From: Methylobacterium sp. Leaf108
Lineage (GTDB): Bacteria; Pseudomonadota; Alphaproteobacteria; Rhizobiales; Beijerinckiaceae
NCBI RefSeq assembly: GCF_001423265.1
Contig: NZ_LMND01000035.1
Location: 1-44,865, forward strand
Direction of reading: 5' to 3'
DNA: 44,865 nt
The position numbers were made by a program, and so were the translations under genes. A model generated the notes under the pieces. The model saw only the letters and a program-made list of their open reading frames with translations. It was not told the DNA's origin and searched no databases. Within the stretch, counting starts at the first letter, position 1; every line of letters starts with the position of its first letter. Positions 24,828 through 32,642 of this stretch are shown here, piece after piece.

Positions 24828-25772
24828 TCAATCCGGCACCGTCAGCCCCGCGATACCCTCCTGCGCGTCGGGATAATGCGGGTCCATCGCCTCGAGGGTG
24901 TCGGCGATGGTGCGGGCGATGACGAGGTTGCGGAACCACTTGCGGTTGGCCGGCACCACCCGCCACGGCGCGTAGGGCGTCGAGCACAGGCCGAGGGCGT
25001 CGCCGAAGGCGGTCTGGTAGGCGTCCCAGGAGCGGCGTTCCACGAGGTCGGCGGCGTCGAACTTCCAGTGCTTCTCGGGGTCGGCGATACGGGCCTCCAG
25101 GCGCTCCTTCTGCTCGTCCTTGGAGATGTGCAGGAAGAACTTGAGCACCGTGGTGCCCGACAGGGTCAGCATCTGCTCGAAGGCGTTGATGAGCCCGTAG
25201 CGCGGGCGCCAGACCGCCTCCGGCTCGAGATCCTTCACCCGCACCACCAGCACGTCCTCGTAATGGCTGCGGTTGAACACGCCGATCATGCCGCGGCCGG
25301 GGGCCTTGTGGTGGTAGCGCCACAGGAAGTCGTGGTCGCGCTCCTCCGAGCTCGGCACCTTGAACGACCACACCCGGCACCCCTGTGGGTTCACGCCTTC
25401 GAACACCGAGCGGATCGTCCCGTCCTTGCCGCCGGTGTCGATGGCCTGGAACACCACGAGCAAGCTCTGCCGGCGCTCGGCGTAGAGCCGCTCCTGCAGG
25501 GTGCGGATGCGCTCGCGCTCGGCGCCGAGCGCCGCCTTGGCCTCGGCCTTGTCGAGGCCGCCGTCGGCATCGGGGTCGACCGTGGCGAGGTCGAAACGCC
25601 GGCCGGGCCAGGCGAGGACGCTGCCGGGCACCGCGGGCACCACCGCCGGCGCCGGGATCGCGTCCGGCGCCAGGGCGGCCTCGCGCGCCATCGCCCGCGC
25701 CCATTCCGCGGAGGAGGGCGGCTTGCCGCCCGGCCTGCCGTGTTTGTGCGATGCATCACCCTGTCGCGGCAT
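24828..25772 (-). CDS. ppk2: Polyphosphate kinase 2 (PPK2 family)
   Basis: A 314-residue P-loop kinase that moves phosphate between polyphosphate and nucleoside mono- or diphosphates. Walker A is VVFQAIDTGGKDGTIRSVFEG (about 106-126); the Walker-B-like block is GVFNRSHYEDVLVVRV; then comes the lid region with conserved arginines, and CSTPYAPWRVVPANRKWFRNLVIARTIADTLEAMDPHYP at the end, worded like class III PPK2 enzymes that can phosphorylate both AMP and ADP. The start is unsure: ATG at 25772 is used, with no clear ribosome site; further in-frame ATGs at 25853 and 25829 exist upstream. Divergent from the histidine phosphatase. Cytosolic. Confidence 0.9.
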   Translation of the reverse strand: MPRQGDASHKHGRPGGKPPSSAEWARAMAREAALAPDAIPAPAVVPAVPGSVLAWPGRRFDLATVDPDADGGLDKAEAKAALGAERERIRTLQERLYAERRQSLLVVFQAIDTGGKDGTIRSVFEGVNPQGCRVWSFKVPSSEERDHDFLWRYHHKAPGRGMIGVFNRSHYEDVLVVRVKDLEPEAVWRPRYGLINAFEQMLTLSGTTVLKFFLHISKDEQKERLEARIADPEKHWKFDAADLVERRSWDAYQTAFGDALGLCSTPYAPWRVVPANRKWFRNLVIARTIADTLEAMDPHYPDAQEGIAGLTVPD

Positions 25773-25968
25773 GGGGTCGGCTTTCACGTTGATGAGGCCG
25801 GTTTGGCGCTTGCCGCACCGGCCCGACATCATGAGACTCGCGCTCACCCCCATCACCGCGTCGGTGGCGAGAATCGAAGAGGGACGCGAGGGTGACAACG
25901 ACCGACAGGCTTGGCCGTTCCGGAATCGCGCCCGGCCGTTCCGGCGTTCGGGACGGGCGACCGGCGCC

Positions 25969-26565
25969 GTGAGCGTGCGCCCGACGATCTATTTCGTCCG
26001 CCACGGCCAGACCGACTGGAACGCGGAAGGGCGGCTGCAGGGCCAGCGCGACATCGCCTTGAACGCGGAAGGGCTGCGCCAGGCCGCCGAGGCCGCCGCC
26101 CGCCTCCGCGGCGTCGCCGGCGACGCCCTCGACGGGGCGGACTACGTGGCGAGCCCGCTCGCGCGCACCCGCCGGACGATGGAGGCCCTGCGCGGCCACC
26201 TCGCCCTCGACCCCGCCGCCTACCGCACCGACGACCGCCTCAAGGAGATCAGCTTCGGCGCCTGGGAAGGCTCGACCTGGTCGGAGATCCGGCGCTGGGA
26301 CCGCGCCAGGGCGCTGGCGCGCGACCGCGACCGCTGGGGCTACCGGCCGCCGGGGGAGGGGGCCGAGAGCTACGCCATGCTCGCCGAGCGTGTCGCCCCC
26401 GCCCTGGCGGCACTGGACCGCACCACGGTGATGGTGGCCCACGGCGGCATCGCGCGGGCCGTGCTGGTGAGCCTCGGCTATCTCGGCATCGGGCAGGCGC
26501 CGCGCATCGGTATCCGCCAGGGCGGCGTGCTGGTGCTCGATCGCACCGGCTGGCGCTGGGCCTGA
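25969..26565 (+). CDS. Histidine phosphatase family protein (phosphoglycerate-mutase-like)
   Basis: A 198-residue member of the histidine phosphatase superfamily. The phosphorylated histidine is His12 in YFVRHGQTDWNAEGRLQGQRDIALNAEG; the second histidine is in VMVAHGGIARAVL, and the acid residue in LKEISFGAWEG. These are the complete catalytic elements. Relatives act as cobalamin-pathway alpha-ribazole phosphatases or broad sugar-phosphate phosphatases; the substrate here is not evident. The start is GTG at 25969 in a GCCGTGAGCGTG context; a second in-frame GTG is two codons on. It is 143 bp upstream of the Pls-like NRPS on the same strand, so a shared transcript is possible. Confidence 0.9.
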   Translation: MSVRPTIYFVRHGQTDWNAEGRLQGQRDIALNAEGLRQAAEAAARLRGVAGDALDGADYVASPLARTRRTMEALRGHLALDPAAYRTDDRLKEISFGAWEGSTWSEIRRWDRARALARDRDRWGYRPPGEGAESYAMLAERVAPALAALDRTTVMVAHGGIARAVLVSLGYLGIGQAPRIGIRQGGVLVLDRTGWRWA

Positions 26566-26708
26566 ATCCCGCCTCACCTTTGGTTCTGGAGCGACGTGCA
26601 AACGTGCTAGACGCGCGGCGCCGGGGGTCGTGGCGCCCTTGACGGGGCACGGCCCGGACGACCAGTGGACGCCGCCGGACATCCGGTGGTTGTCGAGCGG
26701 AGCAGCGG

Positions 26709-29700
26709 ATGAGCGACCTCGCCGAGACGAGCCGGACGGTATCGGCGCCCATCACCGGCCGTGCCGTCCTGCACGGCGAGGCCCGCCCCGACCTGATCCG
26801 CGACGAGGTCCTGGCCGAGATCTTCCTCGCCAGCGCGCGGGCGCGGCCGGGCCATCCGGCCCTCGTCGACGGTGCGCGGCACGGGGCGGACGGCCGCCAT
26901 CCGAACCTTTCCTATGCCGAGGTCGCCGCGCAGGCGGGCGCCATCGCCAGGGGGCTCTCCCATTGCGGCATCGGCCCCGGCGACGTGGTCGGCCTGTGGA
27001 TGGCCCGCGGGCCGGAGCTGCTGGTGGCGCAGATCGGCATCACCCTGTCGGGTGCGGCCTGGCTGCCCTTCGACGCCGAGGCCCCCGCCGACCGCGTCGG
27101 GATCTGCCTGGCCGACGCCGCGGCCAAGGCCCTGCTGGTCTCGGACGCCCTCGCCGGACAGGCCCCGGACGCCGCCCCGGCCCTGACCGTGGCGGCACTT
27201 CTGGCCGCCACCCCGGCGGACGCGCCCCCCGCCGATGCCAGGGCCGCCGGCCTGACCTCGGGACACCCGGCCTACCTCATCTACACCTCGGGCTCGACCG
27301 GCGTGCCCAAGGGCATCGTCATCAGCCACGCCAACATCTGCCACTTCCTGCGCTCGGGAAACGCGCTCTACGGCATCGGCCCGGACGACGTGGTGTTCCA
27401 GGGCGCCTCGGTGGCCTTCGACCTCTCGATGGAGGAGATCTGGGTCCCCTATCTCGTGGGCGCGACCCTGTTCGTGGCCTCGCCCGCGATGATGGGCGAC
27501 GTCGAGGCGCTGCCGGGGCTGATCGCGCGCGGCGGCGTCACAGTCCTCGACACCGTGCCGACCCTGCTCGCGATGCTCTCGCACGATTTGCCCACGGTGC
27601 GCCTGATCCTGCTGGGCGGCGAGGCCCTGCCGGAACCCCTGATCGCGCGCTGGGCGACGGGGTCGCGAAAACTGTTCAACACCTACGGGCCGACCGAGGC
27701 GACGGTGGTGGCCACGGCCGCGGAGATGCGGCCGGGCGAGCCCGTCACCATCGGCGGCCCGATCCCGAACTATTCGGTCTACGTCGTGGGCGAGGCCCTG
27801 GACCTCCTGGGGCACGGCCAGCAGGGCGAACTGCTGATCGGCGGCCCCGGCGTCGCGGAGGGCTACCTCCAGCGGCCCGAGCTGACGGCGGAGAAGTTCA
27901 TCGCCAATCCGTTTTCCGAGGGCGGCATCGATCCGGTCCTCTACCGCTCGGGGGACGCCGTCTCCCTCGACGGCGCCGGCCGCATCGTCTTCCACGGCCG
28001 CATCGACGACCAGGTCAAGATTCGCGGCTTCCGGGTGGAGCTCGGCGAGATCGAATCGCGCATCCAGGCGCAGGCCGGCATCAACCAGGCGGCGGTGGTG
28101 CTGCGCGCCGACGACGGCATCGACCGACTGGTGGCCTTCCTGGTGCCCGAGCGCGGCGGCGTCATCGATACCGGGCAGCTGCGCCGGACGCTCTTAGAGC
28201 AGATGCCGCCCTACATGGTGCCCGGGCACGTGGAGGTGGTGGAGGTGCTGCCGCGCCTGACCTCCGGCAAGGTCGACCGCAAGGCCCTGCGGGCAGCGAC
28301 CCTGACCGTCGCCGACGTCTCGGGCGAGCAGGAGCCGCCCGCCAACGAGACCGAGGCCGCCCTGCTGGCGGCCGCGACCCAGGTCTTCGGCAACCAGGCG
28401 ATCCCGTTCGAGGCGGATTTCTTCACGGACCTCGGCGGCCATTCGCTGCTGGCCGCCCGCTTCGTGGGCGCCGTGCGCGAGGCGCCGGCTCTGGCCGCGA
28501 TCACCCTGCAGGACGTCTATGCCCGGCGTACCCTGCGGGCGATCGCCGACGCGCTGATCGTCCGCACCGGCGGGGCCGGTACGCAGATGGCGGCGCGCGA
28601 CCTGTCCTTCGCGCCGCCGCCCCTCCTGCGGCGCGCCCTGTGCGGGCTGGCCCAGGCCGCGGCGCTGCCCTTCGTCATCGCGCTCGCCACCGCGCAATGG
28701 CTCGGCATCTTCGTCACCTACCTGCTGCTCACCGGCGGCGGCATGGGATTCTTCGGCGAACTCGCCGTGATGCTGCTGGTGTACGTCGGCATCAACGCGG
28801 TCACCGCCTGCATCGCCGTGGCGGCCAAATGGCTGATCCTCGGGCGCACAAAGCCGGGGCGCTATCCGCTCTGGGGCGTCTACTACTACCGCTGGTGGCT
28901 GACTCAGCGCCTGGTGCCGCTGGTCCACATCAAGTGGCTGCAGGGCTCGCCGGCCATCGTCCTGTTCCTGCGCCTGCTCGGCGCCAGGATCGGCCGGGAC
29001 GCGCTGATCTCCGACATCGAGGTCGGTGCGCCCGATCTCCTCAGCATCGGCGCCGGGGCGTCGCTCGGCGGGCGCCTCGTCGTCGCCAACGCCGAGGTGG
29101 TGGGCGACGAACTCGTCATCGGCACCGTCAGCATCGGCCGCGACGTCGCCATCGGCACCTCCTGCGTCATCGGCCCCGGCACGGTGATCGGCGACCACGC
29201 CGAGATCGCCGACCTCACCACGGTCCCCACCGGCACGGTGGTCGGGCCGGCCGAGATCTGGGACGGATCGCCCGGCGCCAAGGTCGGCATGGCCGACCCT
29301 TCCGCCCTGCCCGAGGCGGCGCCGGCCTCGGCCCGGCGCCGAGCCGGCTTCGCGCTGGTCTACGCCTTCCTCCTCGCGGCGATCCCGGCCGTGGGCCTGC
29401 TGCCGATCTTCCCGGCCTTCTACATCTTCGACCAGATGAGCGATTCCCTCGGCACGCTCACCGACATCGACTACCACTGGTACCTGCCCCTGCTGACCTG
29501 GCCCACCGCCATGCTGATGACGGCGGGCACGGTGCTCCTGATCGCGGGCATCCGCTGGGTGGTGCTGCCGCGGGTCTCGTCGGGCACCCACTCGATCCAC
29601 AGCGGCTTCTACCTGCGCAAGTGGCTGGTGGCGCTGGCCGCCGAGGTGACGCTGGAGACCCTCTCCTCGCTCTTCGCCACCGTCTACATGCGGACCTGGT

Positions 29701-30764
29701 ACCGGCTGATGGGCGCCCGGATGGGGCAGGGGGCGGAGATCTCCACCAATCTGGCCGGCCGCTACGACCTCGCCGACATCGGCGCGCGCAACTTCATCGC
29801 CGACGAGGTGGTGTTCGGCGAGGAGGAGATCCGCCGCGGCTGGATGCACCTGCACGAGGTGAGCACCGGGGCGCGCGTCTTCGTGGGCAACGACGCGGTG
29901 GTGCCGCCGGGGGCGATCATCCCCGACGACGTGCTGATCGGCATCAAGTCCAAGCCCCCGGCCAACGCCATGATGGCGCCGGGCGACACCTGGTTCGGCT
30001 CGCCACCGATCAAGCTGCCCTCGCGCCAGCGGGTCGACCTCGGCTCGCTCGCCCAAACCTACGAGCCGGGGTGGGGCCCCAAGCTGCGCCGCGGCGCCTT
30101 CGAGGCGCTCTCGACCTCGTTCTCGCCGATGCTGTTCATCACCCTGGCGATCTCGGCGATCGACTTCTACTTCTACCCGGCGATCCTGGCGCAGGACTGG
30201 ACCGGGCTCGCCGTCAGCTTCGTCGCGGTCAGCGTCGCCATCGCCTTCATCCAGTCCTTCACCGTCATCGCGGTGAAATGGCTGCTCATGGGCGTCTACA
30301 AGCCCGGCATGCAGCCGATGTGGTCGTGGTGGGCGATGCGCACCGAGGCCGTGGCGGTGCTCTACTGGGGGCTGGCCGGCAAGGTGCTGCTCGAACACCT
30401 CCAGGGCACCCCGTTCCTGCCGTGGATGCTGCGGCTGCTCGGCGTGAAGGTGGGCAAGGGCGTGTGCATGCTCACCACCGACATCACCGAGTTCGACTGC
30501 GTCACCATCGGCGACTACTGCACGATCAACCGTACCTCGGCGCTCCAGACCCACCTCTACGAGGACCGGATCATGAAGGTCGGCCGGGTGGTGGTCGGCA
30601 CGGGCGTCTCGGTCGGCGCCTTCTCGACGGTCCTCTACGACACCAAGGTCGGCGACTACGCACGCCTGCGCCCGCTCACCATCGTCATGAAGGGCGAGTC
30701 GATCCCCGCGCATTCGGAATGGGAGGGCGCGCCGGCGGTGCCGGTGGTGCACGGGGCGGCATGA
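26709..30764 (+). CDS. Pls/PosA-family single-module NRPS with six membrane spans and three left-handed beta-helix domains
   Basis: A 1351-residue membrane-bound synthetase. Residues 1-530 are an adenylation domain: A3 YTSGSTGVPKG (192-202), FDLSMEEIW with Asp238, NTYGPTEATV, YRSGDAVSLDG, GRIDDQVKIRGFRVELGE and LTSGKVDRKAL. A carrier domain follows with DLGGHSLLA, Ser579 being the phosphopantetheine site. The rest is three repeats of two membrane helices plus a hexapeptide-repeat beta-helix domain (spans near 645, 690, 890, 940, 1150, 1180; helix domains near 757-854, 997-1097, 1241-1344). No condensation or thioesterase domain exists. This is the layout of epsilon-poly-L-lysine synthetase. 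The ATG has GGAG seven bases upstream. The product is inferred to be a homopolymer or short isopeptide; TIGR02353-type relatives are mostly uncharacterised. Confidence 0.93.
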   Translation: MSDLAETSRTVSAPITGRAVLHGEARPDLIRDEVLAEIFLASARARPGHPALVDGARHGADGRHPNLSYAEVAAQAGAIARGLSHCGIGPGDVVGLWMARGPELLVAQIGITLSGAAWLPFDAEAPADRVGICLADAAAKALLVSDALAGQAPDAAPALTVAALLAATPADAPPADARAAGLTSGHPAYLIYTSGSTGVPKGIVISHANICHFLRSGNALYGIGPDDVVFQGASVAFDLSMEEIWVPYLVGATLFVASPAMMGDVEALPGLIARGGVTVLDTVPTLLAMLSHDLPTVRLILLGGEALPEPLIARWATGSRKLFNTYGPTEATVVATAAEMRPGEPVTIGGPIPNYSVYVVGEALDLLGHGQQGELLIGGPGVAEGYLQRPELTAEKFIANPFSEGGIDPVLYRSGDAVSLDGAGRIVFHGRIDDQVKIRGFRVELGEIESRIQAQAGINQAAVVLRADDGIDRLVAFLVPERGGVIDTGQLRRTLLEQMPPYMVPGHVEVVEVLPRLTSGKVDRKALRAATLTVADVSGEQEPPANETEAALLAAATQVFGNQAIPFEADFFTDLGGHSLLAARFVGAVREAPALAAITLQDVYARRTLRAIADALIVRTGGAGTQMAARDLSFAPPPLLRRALCGLAQAAALPFVIALATAQWLGIFVTYLLLTGGGMGFFGELAVMLLVYVGINAVTACIAVAAKWLILGRTKPGRYPLWGVYYYRWWLTQRLVPLVHIKWLQGSPAIVLFLRLLGARIGRDALISDIEVGAPDLLSIGAGASLGGRLVVANAEVVGDELVIGTVSIGRDVAIGTSCVIGPGTVIGDHAEIADLTTVPTGTVVGPAEIWDGSPGAKVGMADPSALPEAAPASARRRAGFALVYAFLLAAIPAVGLLPIFPAFYIFDQMSDSLGTLTDIDYHWYLPLLTWPTAMLMTAGTVLLIAGIRWVVLPRVSSGTHSIHSGFYLRKWLVALAAEVTLETLSSLFATVYMRTWYRLMGARMGQGAEISTNLAGRYDLADIGARNFIADEVVFGEEEIRRGWMHLHEVSTGARVFVGNDAVVPPGAIIPDDVLIGIKSKPPANAMMAPGDTWFGSPPIKLPSRQRVDLGSLAQTYEPGWGPKLRRGAFEALSTSFSPMLFITLAISAIDFYFYPAILAQDWTGLAVSFVAVSVAIAFIQSFTVIAVKWLLMGVYKPGMQPMWSWWAMRTEAVAVLYWGLAGKVLLEHLQGTPFLPWMLRLLGVKVGKGVCMLTTDITEFDCVTIGDYCTINRTSALQTHLYEDRIMKVGRVVVGTGVSVGAFSTVLYDTKVGDYARLRPLTIVMKGESIPAHSEWEGAPAVPVVHGAA

Positions 30765-30962
30765 GAGACGGACCAGCCGCGGACGGGTGGCCTCACCATC
30801 GGCGGAACCAGATCCGTGCCGTCACATGATGACGGTCGATACAGGCACAGGGGCGAAAGACGGTTTTGGAGCGACTGGCAAGCGGGTACAGCGCGCAGTC
30901 CTGCGACGGGGAGAGAGGTGATCGGACCCCAGGGCGTCGTGTTGGCCGATCATCCGGGCCGT

Positions 30963-30987
30963 GATAATCTGGTCGTTATGACCAGAT
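30963..30987 (+). promoter_or_regulatory. Promoter -10 element and operator palindrome over the antitoxin start
   Basis: ATCTGGTC (30967-30974) and GACCAGAT (30980-30987) form a perfect 8-5-8 palindrome that covers the antitoxin ATG (30978-30980). GATAAT at 30963-30968, overlapping the left arm, is a good -10 box; a TTGGCC lies 15 bases before it. Transcription would begin within a few bases of the ATG, so the message may be nearly leaderless and repressed by the antitoxin itself. Confidence 0.6.
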
Positions 30988-31271
30988 CGCTCGGCTCCTT
31001 CGATTCAGTACGCCAGTCCGGGCGCTGGCCGCTACAGGATGCCAAGGCCCGGTTCAGCGAACTCGTGCGCCGCGTTCGCAGTGAAGGTCCACAACACGTC
31101 ACGGTGCATGGACGTGACGAGGTCGTGGTCATCTCCGTCGAAGAGTTTCACAGCTTGAAGGGGGATCGCACCGGCGAGGCGCTCGTCGCCGCGATGCAGG
31201 CCTCACCACACTGCGAGGTCGATATCGAGCCGGACCGGACCGTCATGCCCGTACGCGACGTGGTCCTGTGA
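30978..31271 (+). CDS. Phd/YefM-type antitoxin
   Basis: A 97-residue antitoxin. The N-terminal DNA-binding part has the family wording GRWPLQDAKARFSELVRRVRSEGPQHVTVHGRDEVVVISVEEFHSLKG, and the C-terminal tail (DRTGEALVAAMQASPHCEVDIEPDRTVMPVRDVVL) would wrap around the toxin. It should neutralise the PIN toxin and repress the operon. Start ATG 30978 is picked because the family usually begins only a few residues before the W-x-L-Q-D-A motif; in-frame GTGs at 30939 and 30918 would add a tail of unusual composition. There is no Shine-Dalgarno before the ATG, consistent with a short or absent leader. Base composition is lower in GC than the NRPS gene. Confidence 0.88.
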   Translation: MTRSLGSFDSVRQSGRWPLQDAKARFSELVRRVRSEGPQHVTVHGRDEVVVISVEEFHSLKGDRTGEALVAAMQASPHCEVDIEPDRTVMPVRDVVL

Positions 31272-31702
31272 CAGGCTGGTTGCTCGATACGAACGTCCTA
31301 TCGGAGTTGAGACGCCCGAGGCCCGAAGCGAAGGTGATCGCCTTCGTCGCCGGAGAACCCCTCCACCGGCTCTACGTCAGCACGGCAACGCTCGCCGAGA
31401 TCCGCTTCGGCATCGAGCGCGTCGCCGACATCGGGCGCCGGACCGAGCTGAACGACTGGCTCGCGTTGAAGGTCCGGCCCCTTTTCGAGGGACGGGTTCT
31501 CGGGATCACCGAGGACGTGATGTTCCGGTGGCGGCTTCTGGTCGAGGAAGGCCGGAAGACCGGCCATACCTTCTCTCAGCCCGACCTGATCATTGCGGCG
31601 ACGGCCATCCATCACGGGCTCACGCTCGTCACCCGCGACACGGGTGACTACGCGCGGACGGGCGCCGTCCTGCTCAACCCCTGGCGCGACACACCGGCCT
31701 GA
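31268..31702 (+). CDS. PIN-domain toxin (VapC/FitB-like)
   Basis: A 144-residue ribonuclease toxin. The acidic metal-binding residues of the PIN fold are visible: Asp7 in WLLDTNVLSELRR, Glu44 in TLAEIRFGIE, Asp106 in SQPDLIIAATA and Asp124 in LVTRDTGDYA. VapC-type toxins cut specific tRNAs or rRNA to stop translation. It starts at GTG in a GTGA overlap with the antitoxin stop codon, so the pair is translationally coupled. All catalytic residues are present, so it looks active. It sits as an island between the NRPS and SUF regions. Confidence 0.92.
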   Translation: MTGWLLDTNVLSELRRPRPEAKVIAFVAGEPLHRLYVSTATLAEIRFGIERVADIGRRTELNDWLALKVRPLFEGRVLGITEDVMFRWRLLVEEGRKTGHTFSQPDLIIAATAIHHGLTLVTRDTGDYARTGAVLLNPWRDTPA

Positions 31703-31712
31703 CCGCCGTCGT

Positions 31713-32369
31713 TCACCCCACCTGATCCTTCGGACCCAGCCGCTTGTCGAGGTAGGTGTCCACCGTCTGGGTCAACTCGTCGACCTTGCCATCGAAGAAA
31801 TGGTTGGCGCCCTCCACCATCTGGTGCTCGATGATGACGCCCTTCTGGGTCTTCACCTTCTCGATCACCGGCATCACCTCGCGGGCCGGGGCGACCCGGT
31901 CCTCGGAGCCGTGGACGAACAGGCCCGAGGAGGGGCAAGGCGCCAGGAAGGTGAAGTCGTAGCGGTTGGCCATGGCCGCGATCGAGATGAAGCCCTCGAT
32001 CTCGGGCCGGCGCATCAGGAGTTGCATCCCGATCCACGAGCCGAAGGAGACGCCGGCGATCCAGCAGGCCCGCGCCTCGGGGTTGACCGCCTGCACCCAG
32101 TCGAGGGCGGAGGCCGCGTCCGACAACTCGCCGGTGCCGTGGTCGAAATTGCCCTGGCTGCGGCCGACACCGCGGAAATTGAAGCGCAGGGCCGCGAAGC
32201 CCCGGTTCGCGAACGTGTAGAACAGGTTGTACACGATCTGGTTGTTCATCGTGCCGCCGAACTGCGGGTGCGGATGCAGCACGATGGCGATGGGGGCGCC
32301 CTTCCTCTTGGGGGCCTGGTAGCGTCCTTCGAGACGTCCGGCCGGGCCGGTGAAGATGACTTCGGGCAT
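31713..32369 (-). CDS. Alpha/beta hydrolase (dienelactone-hydrolase-like esterase)
   Basis: A 218-residue alpha/beta hydrolase. The nucleophile elbow is IAGVSFGSWIG with Ser108; Asp157 in VHGSEDRVAP and His190 in VEGANHFFDG complete the triad. The N-terminal PIAIVLHPHPQFGGTMNNQIVYNLFYTFANRGFAALRFNFRGVGRSQG, with its HPHP motif and NFRGVG block, is typical of a conserved proteobacterial group related to E. coli YfhR/YpfH-type proteins; no natural substrate is known. ATG 32369 is used; a GTG at 32381 directly next to an AGGAG is less likely. Convergent with the toxin gene, 10 bp apart, and divergent from the SUF operon. Confidence 0.87.
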   Translation of the reverse strand: MPEVIFTGPAGRLEGRYQAPKRKGAPIAIVLHPHPQFGGTMNNQIVYNLFYTFANRGFAALRFNFRGVGRSQGNFDHGTGELSDAASALDWVQAVNPEARACWIAGVSFGSWIGMQLLMRRPEIEGFISIAAMANRYDFTFLAPCPSSGLFVHGSEDRVAPAREVMPVIEKVKTQKGVIIEHQMVEGANHFFDGKVDELTQTVDTYLDKRLGPKDQVG

Positions 32370-32480
32370 GGCTCTTCTCACAACTCCTGTCGCCGCCGCC
32401 GGGGAACGACGCCGTAGCCCGGACGCGAGGCGCGGCGGCGCCCCGCCTTGACTCGCGGGGCGACGTTCCTAAAAGCACGC

Positions 32481-32514
32481 TTAGAATAATTCCAGACGAT
32501 TGGAATCGTTCTAG
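32481..32514 (+). promoter_or_regulatory. Two Irr-box-like (iron control element) sites upstream of the SUF operon
   Basis: TTAGAATAATTCCAG (32481-32495) and TTGGAATCGTTCTAG (32500-32514) each fit TTAGAA-N3-TTCTAA with two mismatches, the pattern I recall for the Irr regulator of alphaproteobacteria. Their centres are 19 bp apart. Together they also form one large dyad (AGAATAATTCCA and TGGAATCGTTCT around six bases, 10 of 12 positions paired). Irr control of suf genes is known in related bacteria. Confidence 0.6.
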
Positions 32515-32522
32515 ACTGGACA

Positions 32523-32540
32523 GGCCCCGTCCGTGGGGCC
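32523..32540 (+). other. Leader hairpin of the SUF operon
   Basis: GGCCCC at 32523-32528 pairs with GGGGCC at 32535-32540 around a 6-nt loop, just downstream of the Irr-like boxes and about 100 bases before the first start codon. It could protect the 5' end of the message. Confidence 0.35.
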
Positions 32541-32642
32541 GTTCGGTCGCCGATGTCCGCAGAAACGGACCGTCGGTGGTGTCCCGCGGGCCTTAGCATG
32601 GTCGCGGGGGTCGAAAGCAAGGATTTGTCGGTTCGGACCGCG

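Noticed and set aside
24828..26565. PPK2, the phosphatase and the NRPS read as one biosynthetic cluster
   Set aside because: PPK2 is divergent from the other two, and neither enzyme type is an expected partner of Pls-like synthetases, so only proximity links them.
28194..30752. An 852-codon minus-strand frame opposite the Pls-like NRPS
   Set aside because: Same reason: the NRPS frame has clear motifs throughout and the antisense product has none.
26582..30890. Similar words GGTTCTGGAGCGAC (26582) and GGTTTTGGAGCGAC (30863) on both sides of the NRPS gene, considered as insertion repeats
   Set aside because: Similarity falls off after about 14 bases, there is no transposase or target-site duplication, and the gene's composition matches the genome.
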